IMG/VR virus record: IMGVR_UViG_3300026132_000002
Span: 1-64,000 of that record
DNA: 64,000 nt
Strand: one strand, 5' to 3'
Source of the DNA: a virus
Positions 51,889 through 58,871 of this stretch are shown here, piece after piece. The translations under genes and the position numbers were made by a program. Below the pieces are notes generated by a model, which saw only the letters and a program-made list of their open reading frames with translations, ran no database searches and was not told the origin of the DNA. Positions within the stretch are counted from its first letter, which is position 1. Each line of letters opens with the position of its first letter.

Positions 51889-52260
51889 TTGTGCCCTGCC
51901 TGCTCTGTTCTTACTGCCGATTATACCTATAAGATGATTGGGGAATTGAAAAAACCCCCGAAGCTTCGGACTATGGGTGATCGGAAATGCAAAGTCAAGC
52001 AAGTCATTTCTACCCCGATTGCCGGGGTAGTCTGGAAGCTTTCAGAGTGCTGTTACTTGACCGGAGGCTTCCAAGTGCTTACCGTGAAAGGGTGGAAGAA
52101 TATCAATGCCTGTGCGGGCTTACAAGCCCCTCAGGTGGGATTAAAAACCCTAGTTACTCTAGCGCCGGAACTTATCAAATTCCGAGGGATCATACTGGAC
52201 TACCGGCTCAAGAAGGAAAGCCCGGTGGTGGTGGGCCAGTTACTTATTCGTCATGAATAA
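51889..52260 (+). CDS. Hypothetical protein after lysozyme, start uncertain
   Basis: The frame from 51889 to 52260 has phage-like codon structure and encodes about 123 aa, including CPAC near the start, STPIAGVVWKLSECCYL, GFQVLTVKGWKNINAC and a C-terminus with FRGIILDYRLKKES. I do not recognise it. The frame stays open to ATG 51808 inside the lysozyme gene; TTG 51889 and ATG 51934 are other options and none has a strong Shine-Dalgarno. Several perfect inverted repeats lie inside, so RNA structure may also matter here. Confidence 0.5.
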   Translation: MCPACSVLTADYTYKMIGELKKPPKLRTMGDRKCKVKQVISTPIAGVVWKLSECCYLTGGFQVLTVKGWKNINACAGLQAPQVGLKTLVTLAPELIKFRGIILDYRLKKESPVVVGQLLIRHE

Positions 52261-52283
52261 GTAGGAAAGCGGTTACCACAAAA

Positions 52284-52345
52284 ATTGACCCCTGTCAATA
52301 AAGCTCGTCAAATAATTTGACTTCTATATGCCTAATCCTTATACT
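52284..52345 (+). promoter_or_regulatory. Sigma70-type promoter with paired GTCAA operators
   Basis: TTGACT (52317-52322), 17-base spacer, TATACT (52340-52345). Two inverted repeats of the same half-site overlap or precede it: ATTGAC-N4-GTCAAT (52284-52299) and GTCAAAT-A-ATTTGAC (52307-52321); the second covers most of the -35. This looks like an operator set for the HTH protein encoded at 52386. Confidence 0.8.
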
Positions 52346-52385
52346 AGGCCCTGTACTTGAACGAGTTCTACCGCAGGAGGTATTT

Positions 52386-52667
52386 ATGAGAAGGACTTTT
52401 CACAGGTACTGGACGCCCGAGGAATTGGCGGCATGGCAGGAAATGCTGGACTTCAGCGATGACAAAGCTGCCAAGGCTATCGGGCTCACCAGCGTGACGT
52501 ACTATCGCCGTCTGTTGACCGGGAAGGCCCCGATCAACAAGCGCCTCGCTCAGAGTGCGCTGTATGTGGCAACCGTTCACGACCTGTACTCAGAAGTGCT
52601 TGGGAATATTCCTGAGCGACTCATTCCACCGAAAGCACCGCGTGTTCGCATGCGCGAAGCGGCCTGA
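52386..52667 (+). CDS. Small helix-turn-helix DNA-binding protein
   Basis: 93-aa protein with an XRE-like HTH: WTPEELAAWQEML then AAKAIGLTSVTYYRRLLTG fits helix 2-turn-helix 3, followed by a basic C-terminus (RVRMREAA). ATG 52386 has a strong GGAGG five bases upstream and the promoter described at 52284-52345. A bidirectional terminator follows. Autoregulation through the GTCAA repeats is inferred, as is a role in switching the lysozyme or accessory operon. Confidence 0.75.
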   Translation: MRRTFHRYWTPEELAAWQEMLDFSDDKAAKAIGLTSVTYYRRLLTGKAPINKRLAQSALYVATVHDLYSEVLGNIPERLIPPKAPRVRMREAA

Positions 52668-52670
52668 CCC

Positions 52671-52699
52671 AAAAGGGGGTACTTCGGTACCCCCTTTTT
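52671..52699. terminator. Bidirectional intrinsic terminator
   Basis: AAAAGGGGGTAC pairs with GTACCCCCTTTT (52671-52682 with 52687-52698) around a TTCG loop. With A runs and T runs on both sides it can stop both the HTH transcript (+) and the minus-strand gene ending at 52698. Confidence 0.95.
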
Positions 52700-52988
52700 A
52701 ATGGATCACCGGCTTTCTTTGATTGTAAAAAACAGAAGGAGCGAATGCCGCAAGGATATGTGAGAGGAACCGTTCTGCAGAAAAAGGAGATTCGGTTAGA
52801 AGGTCACGATATTTGTACCATGAGAATTTAGCCGCGACTTCCTTCCCTAAAAGCGCGGTCATTTCCAAAGCAGCAATATAAAGCTCTTCTTGATCAGCTC
52901 GATCCAATTCCTCCGGGTAGTACAGGACACTTCCGAATATGTCCCGTACCAAATCTACTTGGAGAGAATGGATGCCCTCAGTATGCAT
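52698..52988 (-). CDS. Hypothetical protein, end of accessory operon
   Basis: Unrecognised 96-aa mostly helical protein (EELYIAALEMTALLGKEVAAKF) with conserved-looking WYKYRDLL. It overlaps the neighbouring small membrane gene by eleven bases and ends at the bidirectional terminator, so it is the last gene of the leftward accessory transcript. No functional motif is visible. Confidence 0.5.
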   Translation of the reverse strand: MHTEGIHSLQVDLVRDIFGSVLYYPEELDRADQEELYIAALEMTALLGKEVAAKFSWYKYRDLLTESPFSAERFLSHILAAFAPSVFYNQRKPVIH

Positions 52989-53139
52989 TGAACAACCTTT
53001 TTATAAGAGGGGCAATAATGCATGCAGACTCGTATATTGCGATTGCAATAGCAAAGATGAGACCTGCAGAAAAGAGAAGGGCCAAGAAGCTACATAGGAG
53101 CCTTCCTCCCCAATCAACAATATTAGTCGGTCGCTTCAT
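52978..53139 (-). CDS. Small membrane protein
   Basis: 53-aa protein with one or two hydrophobic helices (LLCSFLALLFSAGLIFAIAI) and a basic start and end. I use ATG 53139; a longer start at 53172 runs further into the upstream 50-aa gene. It overlaps both neighbours, typical of phage small gene clusters. No specific function. Confidence 0.45.
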   Translation of the reverse strand: MKRPTNIVDWGGRLLCSFLALLFSAGLIFAIAIAIYESACIIAPLIKRLFNAY

Positions 53140-53275
53140 CCAGCAGAGACTGAATGGCATCAATCGTTTCATAGCTCAATGAAATCTCTGCTGACATGGA
53201 ACTTTCAAGAGCTTCTACACGCTCTCTAAGCGCGCTGAGCATATCCGTAATCTCAGACCGGGTATCCTCGTCCAT
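53123..53275 (-). CDS. Small acidic hypothetical protein
   Basis: 50-aa helical acidic protein (TRSEITDMLSALRERVEALE) with AGGAG about seven bases before ATG 53275. Below the usual ORF size cutoff but supported by its ribosome site and tight spacing. Unrecognised. Confidence 0.5.
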   Translation of the reverse strand: MDEDTRSEITDMLSALRERVEALESSMSAEISLSYETIDAIQSLLDEATD

Positions 53276-53323
53276 CACTTTCTCCTAATCGTCAATACGA
53301 GTATAGAGGTAACTCATAGATAC

Positions 53324-53352
53324 ACAAACAAAGAGGACGATCAATCGTCCTC
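53324..53352 (-). terminator. Minus-strand terminator after 99-aa gene
   Basis: GAGGACGAT (53333-53341) and ATCGTCCTC (53344-53352) form a 9-bp stem; the stop codon of the 99-aa gene lies in the loop. On the minus strand TTTGTTTG follows. Good intrinsic terminator. Confidence 0.75.
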
Positions 53353-53640
53353 TTCTTTACGGTTAGCTCCCCAATACTGCAGAAGTTCAATACCGTGGCG
53401 CAGATGGTTCAAATGCCCTACTCGGTTTTCTGCATCGATAAGACGAGCCAGCAACATCACATCCAAGTCTTCCAAGAGTTTGATCGTAACGCGCAAAGCT
53501 TCTTCGGTAGCCGGACCATCATTGGAAACAATGACTTCCAAACGCTCGGTAATGCGCCCAATCTCCCCATCCGATTCCTTGGAAAGAGTTGTAGCGAGGG
53601 AACTAAGAAGATTCTTGAACTTGGCTTCTTCTTTCAGCAC
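53341..53640 (-). CDS. Hypothetical helical protein
   Basis: Unrecognised 99-aa protein starting at GTG 53640, overlapping the dNMP kinase stop by seven bases with GGAGG upstream. It is helical (TEEALRVTIKLLEDLDVMLLARLI). It ends inside a terminator hairpin. Co-transcribed with the kinase; no functional residues seen. Confidence 0.5.
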   Translation of the reverse strand: MLKEEAKFKNLLSSLATTLSKESDGEIGRITERLEVIVSNDGPATEEALRVTIKLLEDLDVMLLARLIDAENRVGHLNHLRHGIELLQYWGANRKEEDD

Positions 53641-54257
53641 GGGATTTTTCCTCCGGGTAATGAATTAGCAGCGGTAAGGGCAGCAATCTGGGTTTTGAAC
53701 TCTTCCAGAGTGCCATCATTTCTAATGGTGTCAGTGATAACCGAATCAGGAACGCCATTTTCACTGGCATGTGCCGGTACAGGGGAAGTCTCCGGGCGCT
53801 CAATCTTAATGACCCGACCTCCCATAGTCAAAATCGCCGCAGCCTCATTAGGAAACCGCAGATCACTGATTACCACTTTCTGGTGGCCTGCAATTCGGGC
53901 CAGTAATATATTGACCCAGATATCTTCATTGATGATATTTCGTCCCCACTCAGTACCCAATGTCTGCAAGATAATACGAGCCGAGATAACGCGTGACTGT
54001 GAAAAGGGAAACATCAAGGGAGGGTTGTAATCAGGAATCGGGTCTTCCTTGTGATCATTGGACAGATAATAATCTGCATCCACATTCCCATATTCCAGCA
54101 TAACCCGTGCCATTGCATACAGCGGTTCTGCGAAGAAGAAATGCTTATACCCCAATTCCTTCAAAACGTGCGCAGCGGTGTCTTTCCCACTGTGAGCTTT
54201 TCCGGTGAAAGCAATAATATCGGGGCTACCAAAATCCAGTGACAACTGCTCTTCCAT
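53634..54257 (-). CDS. Deoxynucleoside monophosphate kinase-like protein
   Basis: 207-aa P-loop kinase of the phage dNMP kinase type (T4 gp1-like). P-loop GKAHSGKDT is at residues 19-27, followed by HVLKELGYKHFFFAEPLYAM and a DLRF strand (VVISDLRFPNEA) typical of the family. It would convert host-derived or modified deoxynucleoside monophosphates to diphosphates for phage DNA. AGGAG precedes the ATG. Together with ThyX it forms nucleotide metabolism in this region. Confidence 0.8.
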   Translation of the reverse strand: MEEQLSLDFGSPDIIAFTGKAHSGKDTAAHVLKELGYKHFFFAEPLYAMARVMLEYGNVDADYYLSNDHKEDPIPDYNPPLMFPFSQSRVISARIILQTLGTEWGRNIINEDIWVNILLARIAGHQKVVISDLRFPNEAAAILTMGGRVIKIERPETSPVPAHASENGVPDSVITDTIRNDGTLEEFKTQIAALTAANSLPGGKIPC

Positions 54258-54266
54258 GAGCGTCTC

Positions 54267-54920
54267 CTACTGTGTGGTGTTTAACCGGGCAATCATCCCT
54301 GATCGCACTGAATGAATTATATCATGCGTGTAGGTTTGGTCTTGGGGGACTGCCTCTTTAGCTCCCTCATAACCAAGGTTGTACGCCGTGATCATTTCAC
54401 GCCACGTAAGACCTCGCTTCTGAAGCAAGAGACAGTACCCCAATGCCACACGAATATTGAACTTGGGATTGGTCAAAAGAGAGGTGAGCACAATTTCCCG
54501 CAGGGTGTTCTGGTAGTCAGGGAACATCTTCGGGAAAGCATGAATCACATACATCGCGGTCTTGAGCTTGATCTGCATAATCCCGTAAGTGCGCTGCCCA
54601 AACGGGGCCTGCTGATTGCCAATCGGGCCAAACTTGCCTGCGCGAGTCTCCTTCCACATGATCCCCATGAGCGCCTGAGAGAGGCTGTAAGGCTTTCCAA
54701 TCTTCTTGGCTAGCATGAGGTAGTTATACTGAGAACTCGTCAGATTTAGCTTCTGAGGGCGTGTTAGGGCCTTCGGCACCGTTTGCATGGAAGGCGCCTC
54801 CACGGTTATCACTACCGGGACTGCCTTAACGCTATGAGTAGTGCTGGCATCAGGAATGCTTAACCAAGTCATCGCACAAGCAATGACTATAAACGCCCCC
54901 AAGACAATCCAATGTTTCAT
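54267..54920 (-). CDS. Membrane-anchored lytic transglycosylase (SLT)
   Basis: 217-aa protein with an N-terminal signal/anchor (KHWIVLGAFIVIACAMTWLS) and an SLT-type domain: catalytic Glu91 in GIMWKETRAGKF, then GPIGN, AYNLGYEGA (the AYNAG-type motif). It would be exported and cleave peptidoglycan with 1,6-anhydro products. I use ATG 54920, which follows the preceding gene's stop directly. Having this in addition to the lysozyme at 51464 suggests separate roles in lysis and entry or envelope remodelling. Confidence 0.8.
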   Translation of the reverse strand: MKHWIVLGAFIVIACAMTWLSIPDASTTHSVKAVPVVITVEAPSMQTVPKALTRPQKLNLTSSQYNYLMLAKKIGKPYSLSQALMGIMWKETRAGKFGPIGNQQAPFGQRTYGIMQIKLKTAMYVIHAFPKMFPDYQNTLREIVLTSLLTNPKFNIRVALGYCLLLQKRGLTWREMITAYNLGYEGAKEAVPQDQTYTHDIIHSVRSGMIARLNTTQ

Positions 54921-54922
54921 GA

Positions 54923-55177
54923 TCAACAGGGCTTGCCATAACGGGGCATCGGGAACTCAGCCACCGGGTGCTGCGCATCATACTTGCGAGCCTTCTCCAA
55001 GCACTCTTCGATTTGACTTTTAGCGTTGTAGGCCACTTCCACGAAATCCCACAGACACTCCCTTCCCTTTTCACTCGGTTCAGTAAGCCTCTGCGCTTCG
55101 TCCTTATTTTTTATCTCTTCCAAAGCTTGCCAAGCTTTCAAGAACAATTCTATTTCCGGATACATATGATCTTCCAT
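54923..55177 (-). CDS. Hypothetical protein, first gene of promoter unit
   Basis: Unrecognised 84-aa helical protein (EIELFLKAWQALEEIKNKDEA) ending in a short PMPRYGKPC tail. AGGAGGT lies seven bases before ATG 55177, and an extended -10 element lies at 55202-55210, so it appears to be the first gene of a new transcript. Co-transcribed with the transglycosylase downstream. Confidence 0.55.
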   Translation of the reverse strand: MEDHMYPEIELFLKAWQALEEIKNKDEAQRLTEPSEKGRECLWDFVEVAYNAKSQIEECLEKARKYDAQHPVAEFPMPRYGKPC

Positions 55178-55201
55178 AATGAATACCTCCTGTGAAGGAT
55201 C

Positions 55202-55210
55202 AATATAGCA
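55202..55210 (-). promoter_or_regulatory. Extended -10 promoter
   Basis: Minus-strand TGCTATATT is an extended -10. It would start a short leader (about 18 bases) before ATG 55177 and its AGGAGGT. No clear -35, as common for extended -10 promoters. Same TGCTATAnT word as before 389, 60245 and 62393. Confidence 0.6.
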
Positions 55211-55245
55211 TATTAACAGAAAAAGATGCTACCAATTAAATGTAA

Positions 55246-55941
55246 TTAGCGTGTAGAAACAAGCCACTGCTCTACACCTGCCATACGGCGCTCACGACGA
55301 GAACCAACAGGAGGGCGCGCTTTGATAGTGAAATTCTTCTGATCCGTCACCTGTGTCCAGTGACCATCCTTGAAGACACCAATGTAGCCACCGCGCAGCA
55401 ACTCAAAAGGCTTGTGAATGTGCTTCTGGAAGTCATAGGTAGTGCTCTTGTCCATTCCGAACCACGCCGGGGTCACAAAGTCGCTCACTTTAGTTCCATC
55501 TATGTCGTAAGCGTAGGAATCATCTTCACAGGCATCACACACTTCCACCGCATACATATGATGATTCGGGCCTTCCACCACCCGGTTGATCTGCGGGTCA
55601 GCCAGCAACTCCAAGATTTCATGAGAAAAGGTCACATTCCAGTTCATCCCGTAACGCTGATCACTTCCTGCGAAAACCTTTCCTACCGGCATGTGCTCCT
55701 TGGTCATGTCGTGGTATCCCAGAGCACCCGCATGATCAGTATTGTCCAGAATCACCACCCACGGCAGCTTGTGATTGAGCTTGTGCGGACCGTCCACGAT
55801 TTCCAATGTAGGATTGCCTACATGCCAGAAACGAGAAAAGTCCCTACGAATCTGCTTCTGAACAGCAGTCACGGCCTTGACCACTTCACTATCCATCAAG
55901 CGTTCATACTCATTGATAATCTGTAGCTTCTCAAAATGCAT
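55246..55941 (-). CDS. Zincin-like protein (HEILE motif)
   Basis: 231-aa protein with ILDNTDHAGALGYHDMTKEH then FSHEILELLADP. The HExxE form and following DP resemble a zincin-type metalloprotease fold seen in some phage and prophage proteins of unknown role; a second possible metal area is VEVCDACEDDSYAY. AGAGGT precedes the ATG. Whether it cuts protein, for example host or virion factors, is unknown. Confidence 0.5.
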   Translation of the reverse strand: MHFEKLQIINEYERLMDSEVVKAVTAVQKQIRRDFSRFWHVGNPTLEIVDGPHKLNHKLPWVVILDNTDHAGALGYHDMTKEHMPVGKVFAGSDQRYGMNWNVTFSHEILELLADPQINRVVEGPNHHMYAVEVCDACEDDSYAYDIDGTKVSDFVTPAWFGMDKSTTYDFQKHIHKPFELLRGGYIGVFKDGHWTQVTDQKNFTIKARPPVGSRRERRMAGVEQWLVSTR

Positions 55942-55951
55942 AGATACCTCT

Positions 55952-56191
55952 TCAAGTATTAAAAATAGTGCCCGGAGGTGCCCACTTGATATAGTTCCTC
56001 ACCGCCATCAGCGCAAAGAAAACACAGATGAAGGCCAAGCTCCACTTGTGTTCAATGACAGCATACGTGACCCAGATAGCTTCACCAATGAAACTCACGA
56101 TAAAAGCCCATCGATGCTGATTCCCAACATTCCATTGAGCCACCAGAATGACAGCATTGGCAAACCAGCTAAGCCCATCAAGCCAATTCAT
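55952..56191 (-). CDS. Small multi-pass membrane protein
   Basis: 79-aa protein with three hydrophobic helices (about 5-20, 29-46 and 49-66) and W/N positions (FIGEAIWVTYAVIEHKWSL) like the baseplate-region membrane protein at 19407 and like PnuC/YgjV-type small transporters. The start overlaps the upstream stop. Could be paralogous to the other by descent or convergence. Function unknown. Confidence 0.5.
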   Translation of the reverse strand: MNWLDGLSWFANAVILVAQWNVGNQHRWAFIVSFIGEAIWVTYAVIEHKWSLAFICVFFALMAVRNYIKWAPPGTIFNT

Positions 56192-56447
56192 CGGTTTTCT
56201 CCACTACCGTAATCTTTCCATCAGGAGGAAGGCGCATGACCAGAACTCGTTCCCACCCCCAACTTTTGATCACACGCTGAATAAAGTCCAAATCCTGTGC
56301 TCGAAAGTTACCCTTCAAACAAATGAACATGTCATCATGAATATCTAGGGTCTGGATTAGATTTAATCCCTCAATCACCAAGGGAAATCCACTTTCCTCT
56401 TCTTCAACTTGTTGCGGTTTCTTTCGAAGCCACCACTGCATCGGCAT
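56178..56447 (-). CDS. Hypothetical protein
   Basis: Unrecognised 89-aa protein (LVIEGLNLIQTLDIHDDMFI then WERVLVMRLPPDG). GGAGG lies about nine bases before ATG 56447, inside the DUF1643 gene end, so translation coupling is likely. ATG 56441 is an alternative. Confidence 0.5.
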   Translation of the reverse strand: MPMQWWLRKKPQQVEEEESGFPLVIEGLNLIQTLDIHDDMFICLKGNFRAQDLDFIQRVIKSWGWERVLVMRLPPDGKITVVEKTDELA

Positions 56448-56943
56448 CAAAAAAGTCCTCCAATTGGGTTGATTTCTTCAGGTACAGCGGGTGACGAGGA
56501 TTTCCACGCTTGGTGCGCCCGAAGCAACGAATGGATTTTTCCATTTGGGGGTTTTGCAAAATCTCCAACACTTCCTTATCACGCCCCTTCAAGTCCCCTT
56601 TATCTCCCCACATGATTACCGTGGTCTCACAACCAATATTAGCGGCATGAATCCAGCCATTATTCTCCGGTCCCACGGGGTCCGGACGGTGAAGCAGCAA
56701 AGAAGGGTCTGTAGAGCGCATAGCAAAGAGATTGACCATCATCAGGCCCCCATATCCCCATTCCTTGGCAAAGCTCATACAGCGGCGCACAGTCGGATCA
56801 TCTGCATAGGCGTTCGCCGTGGAGGGATTTAGCCCCACGAACAAGACCAGATCACCCTCCCGATTCCATCGGCGTAGCAACATATACCGATATAGACCGT
56901 CAGGAGAAATAGAAGCATCCCGAATCAAGGACGGATCACGCAT
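56404..56943 (-). CDS. DUF1643-family protein
   Basis: 179-aa protein with the DUF1643 pattern FVGLNPSTANAYADDPTVRR, then MMVNLFAMRSTDPSLLL and WGDKGDL. The family is found in bacteria and phages; function not settled. The start overlaps the previous stop (TAATG). It is part of the accessory operon next to a DnaQ-like exonuclease. Confidence 0.75.
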   Translation of the reverse strand: MRDPSLIRDASISPDGLYRYMLLRRWNREGDLVLFVGLNPSTANAYADDPTVRRCMSFAKEWGYGGLMMVNLFAMRSTDPSLLLHRPDPVGPENNGWIHAANIGCETTVIMWGDKGDLKGRDKEVLEILQNPQMEKSIRCFGRTKRGNPRHPLYLKKSTQLEDFFDADAVVASKETATS

Positions 56944-57128
56944 TAGTCTTCCCTTCCAAACTCAGCGTCTTTCTTGTGGGTATGCAATCCCACGACAAAA
57001 CCAGCCATTTCCTTGTGAATCAGGGAAATAACATGTTCCAATTCAGCCGCCAACTCGACATTACCCATTGTTCGACAGGACTTTGCCATCGTCTTCAGGA
57101 TTGTAATGCTTTCCAACTCTTCCAGCAT
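56943..57128 (-). CDS. Small helical protein
   Basis: Unrecognised 61-aa protein, helical (AAELEHVISLIHKEMAGFVV), with one His pair near the end. It lies two bases after the upstream stop and overlaps the DUF1643 start, which supports it as real. No function can be given. Confidence 0.45.
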   Translation of the reverse strand: MLEELESITILKTMAKSCRTMGNVELAAELEHVISLIHKEMAGFVVGLHTHKKDAEFGRED

Positions 57129-57129
57129 G

Positions 57130-57390
57130 TCATGAGTCCTTTAACCAATTGATGTTGACGCCTCCCCGCATTCCGAACACCAGAACCCACTCCGGAGAAG
57201 TATACGGTTTGTCCTCATAATCACTCTTTCGAAGAAGAGTTGCAGTCGGACCCCCGTACGTGGGAGGCTTTTGCTTGGCCCCAACATCCCGAGCTATCTC
57301 AAGAAACTTGGCCTGTGCCTCAGAAAGGCTTTCACAGGGCACATTCAATTTCTTGTACCCCGGAATGCTGATGGTCATGACTACTTTCAT
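57130..57390 (-). CDS. Hypothetical protein
   Basis: Unrecognised 86-aa alpha/beta protein (MTISIPGYKKLNVPCESL, SLSEAQAKFLEIARDV, WVLVFGMRGGVNINW). AAGGAC precedes the ATG. Part of the accessory transcript between exonuclease and DUF1643 genes; no motif found. Confidence 0.45.
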   Translation of the reverse strand: MKVVMTISIPGYKKLNVPCESLSEAQAKFLEIARDVGAKQKPPTYGGPTATLLRKSDYEDKPYTSPEWVLVFGMRGGVNINWLKDS

Positions 57391-57412
57391 CTAATTGTCC
57401 TTCTACACAAAA

Positions 57413-58051
57413 TTACGCTTGACAACCTGCAAACGCACGACCCGTGTATGAAGCTATCGTGTCGTACAAACTCTGCAGACTACGCGCCTGATGAATGGCA
57501 TCATCAGTAGGATGATGAGGGATACCGGAAAACGGCACACGCGGAAGGAGACGCCGCTGCGCCTCTTGGCATACATCATAGTAAAACTGCTTCAAGACCC
57601 CTTCCACCGACCGCTGATCACATTTGTGGTTATAAGGCCAAGGAATCGATAGCCCATAATAACGCGCATGAGCTTCCAGAATCGTGATATCGAAATCTGT
57701 CCCTCGCGCCCAGACCATAAGAGAATCGCCCTCTTCGGCAAGAAAGCTGGCACACCAAGAGAAGAATTGCTGCATTGCTTCCTTGGGTTTTAGGGTTTCA
57801 CTTTCCGAAGGAAACGCCATATCCTGTGCTTCCTTGCTTTGCTCACTCCACCACTGCACGGTATTCTGATCAGTGATGAAAGGCTCATCGTCGGTATACC
57901 CGGAAATAGCCACATAAAAGGAATGATCTTCCAGATAGGAAACAGGCTGCGGTCGGTAAGGATTAAAACGGCATGCTCCAATGGAAAGCATGCGAGGCAT
58001 CGGGGGCAGCCCCAACGTCTCTATATCTACCATGATGTGTACAAGTTCCAT
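57413..58051 (-). CDS. DnaQ-like 3'-5' exonuclease (DEDDh)
   Basis: 212-aa exonuclease with DIETLG (D9, E11), the WARGTDFDITIL motif (Asp of Exo II), and HHPTDDAIHQA (His and Asp of Exo III), the DEDDh set. It resembles the T4 DexA-type proofreading or degradative nuclease family. Since no polymerase is seen here it may act in host DNA degradation or end trimming. AGGAG precedes the ATG. Confidence 0.75.
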   Translation of the reverse strand: MELVHIMVDIETLGLPPMPRMLSIGACRFNPYRPQPVSYLEDHSFYVAISGYTDDEPFITDQNTVQWWSEQSKEAQDMAFPSESETLKPKEAMQQFFSWCASFLAEEGDSLMVWARGTDFDITILEAHARYYGLSIPWPYNHKCDQRSVEGVLKQFYYDVCQEAQRRLLPRVPFSGIPHHPTDDAIHQARSLQSLYDTIASYTGRAFAGCQA

Positions 58052-58060
58052 TTGTATCTC

Positions 58061-58681
58061 CTAGAAACTGTAAGCATGCACCTTCTGCGGTTTGAACACT
58101 TGGTGATGAATCTGCTTGAAATCATCCTTTCCAAAGACTGCCCCTTTCATCTGGCGCAGACTTTCCATTGCGTCATAGCAATACTCCCAATCCAGTACAA
58201 AAGAAGGGAAATGAAGAAAGGTCATGGGAATAGAAAATCTGGAAAGGGTACAAATCAGGGAATGCTCATACTCCAAGAGGACACGCTGCTGTTCATCCGG
58301 GTCATCCGTGCCAACGAGACCGCCGGGAATTGCCGAAGCTGCCAAGTCAGGATAAATCCTGCGGTGCCTGTGATGATGGTGAATCCGAGAGCCAGCCGCT
58401 TGTGTGATATCACGAACACAAATCAAGGCCAAGGACAAGTTCACCCCTCCGGAAGTGAGAAGTTCATGCCCGTATTCGCAGAAAGCCGGGTCTTTGACGA
58501 TGAGCGGACTGCTTTCATCGAGCTTGCGAAGATCATGCTCCAACCCTGCTTGGCAGGTAGGAAGCCACGCTTGCTCAATATGGCCTGCAAAGCCGGTATC
58601 ATACTGAAGCTCGGTCAGGAAATGCACCAGCGCCGAAGTACCTGCACGTCCCGTCCCTGAGATAAGGATGTGCTCTTTCAT
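58061..58681 (-). CDS. Sulfotransferase-like P-loop protein
   Basis: 206-aa protein with a clear sulfotransferase-type P-loop ILISGTGRAGTS (G9-S16) that in the family binds the 5'-phosphosulfate group of PAPS, SPLIVKDP near 60-66, and VRDITQAAGSR (R.P..xxxS-type 3'-phosphate motif). It lacks a membrane segment, so it is cytoplasmic. It lies in the accessory operon next to a small membrane protein and the exonuclease. Substrate unknown; modification of glycan or other small molecule is possible. Confidence 0.6.
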   Translation of the reverse strand: MKEHILISGTGRAGTSALVHFLTELQYDTGFAGHIEQAWLPTCQAGLEHDLRKLDESSPLIVKDPAFCEYGHELLTSGGVNLSLALICVRDITQAAGSRIHHHHRHRRIYPDLAASAIPGGLVGTDDPDEQQRVLLEYEHSLICTLSRFSIPMTFLHFPSFVLDWEYCYDAMESLRQMKGAVFGKDDFKQIHHQVFKPQKVHAYSF

Positions 58682-58682
58682 A

Positions 58683-58871
58683 TCAGGAAAGCGTGTTCTT
58701 CAGTGTGTTCTTGTAGCCGTATTCCCACCCATCGGAAGCAATTGCAAGGAACAGGGTGAACCCCACGACCAGAATCACTAGGGGGAAGATCGTAAAAGCT
58801 GCCCCAATCAGGGACAGCAATCGGTAGAGGAATCTCCACGGTTGGGAGATTTTATCCATATCAAAGTCCAT
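58683..58871 (-). CDS. Small membrane protein
   Basis: 62-aa protein with one hydrophobic segment (LIGAAFTIFPLVILVVGFTL). ATG 58871 overlaps the ThyX stop (ATGA). It precedes the sulfotransferase-like gene by one base. Function unknown. Confidence 0.45.
   Translation of the reverse strand: MDFDMDKISQPWRFLYRLLSLIGAAFTIFPLVILVVGFTLFLAIASDGWEYGYKNTLKNTLS

Noticed and set aside
51987-52256. 89-codon plus ORF in another frame after lysozyme
   Set aside because: The overlapping frame ending at 52260 has better codon structure; Pro/Gly/Ser-rich sequence looks like an off-frame read.
51881-52260. Group I intron or tRNA-like RNA
   Set aside because: Hairpins are present but no T-loop, no CCA and no recognisable P/Q/R/S intron core; the frame is coding-like.
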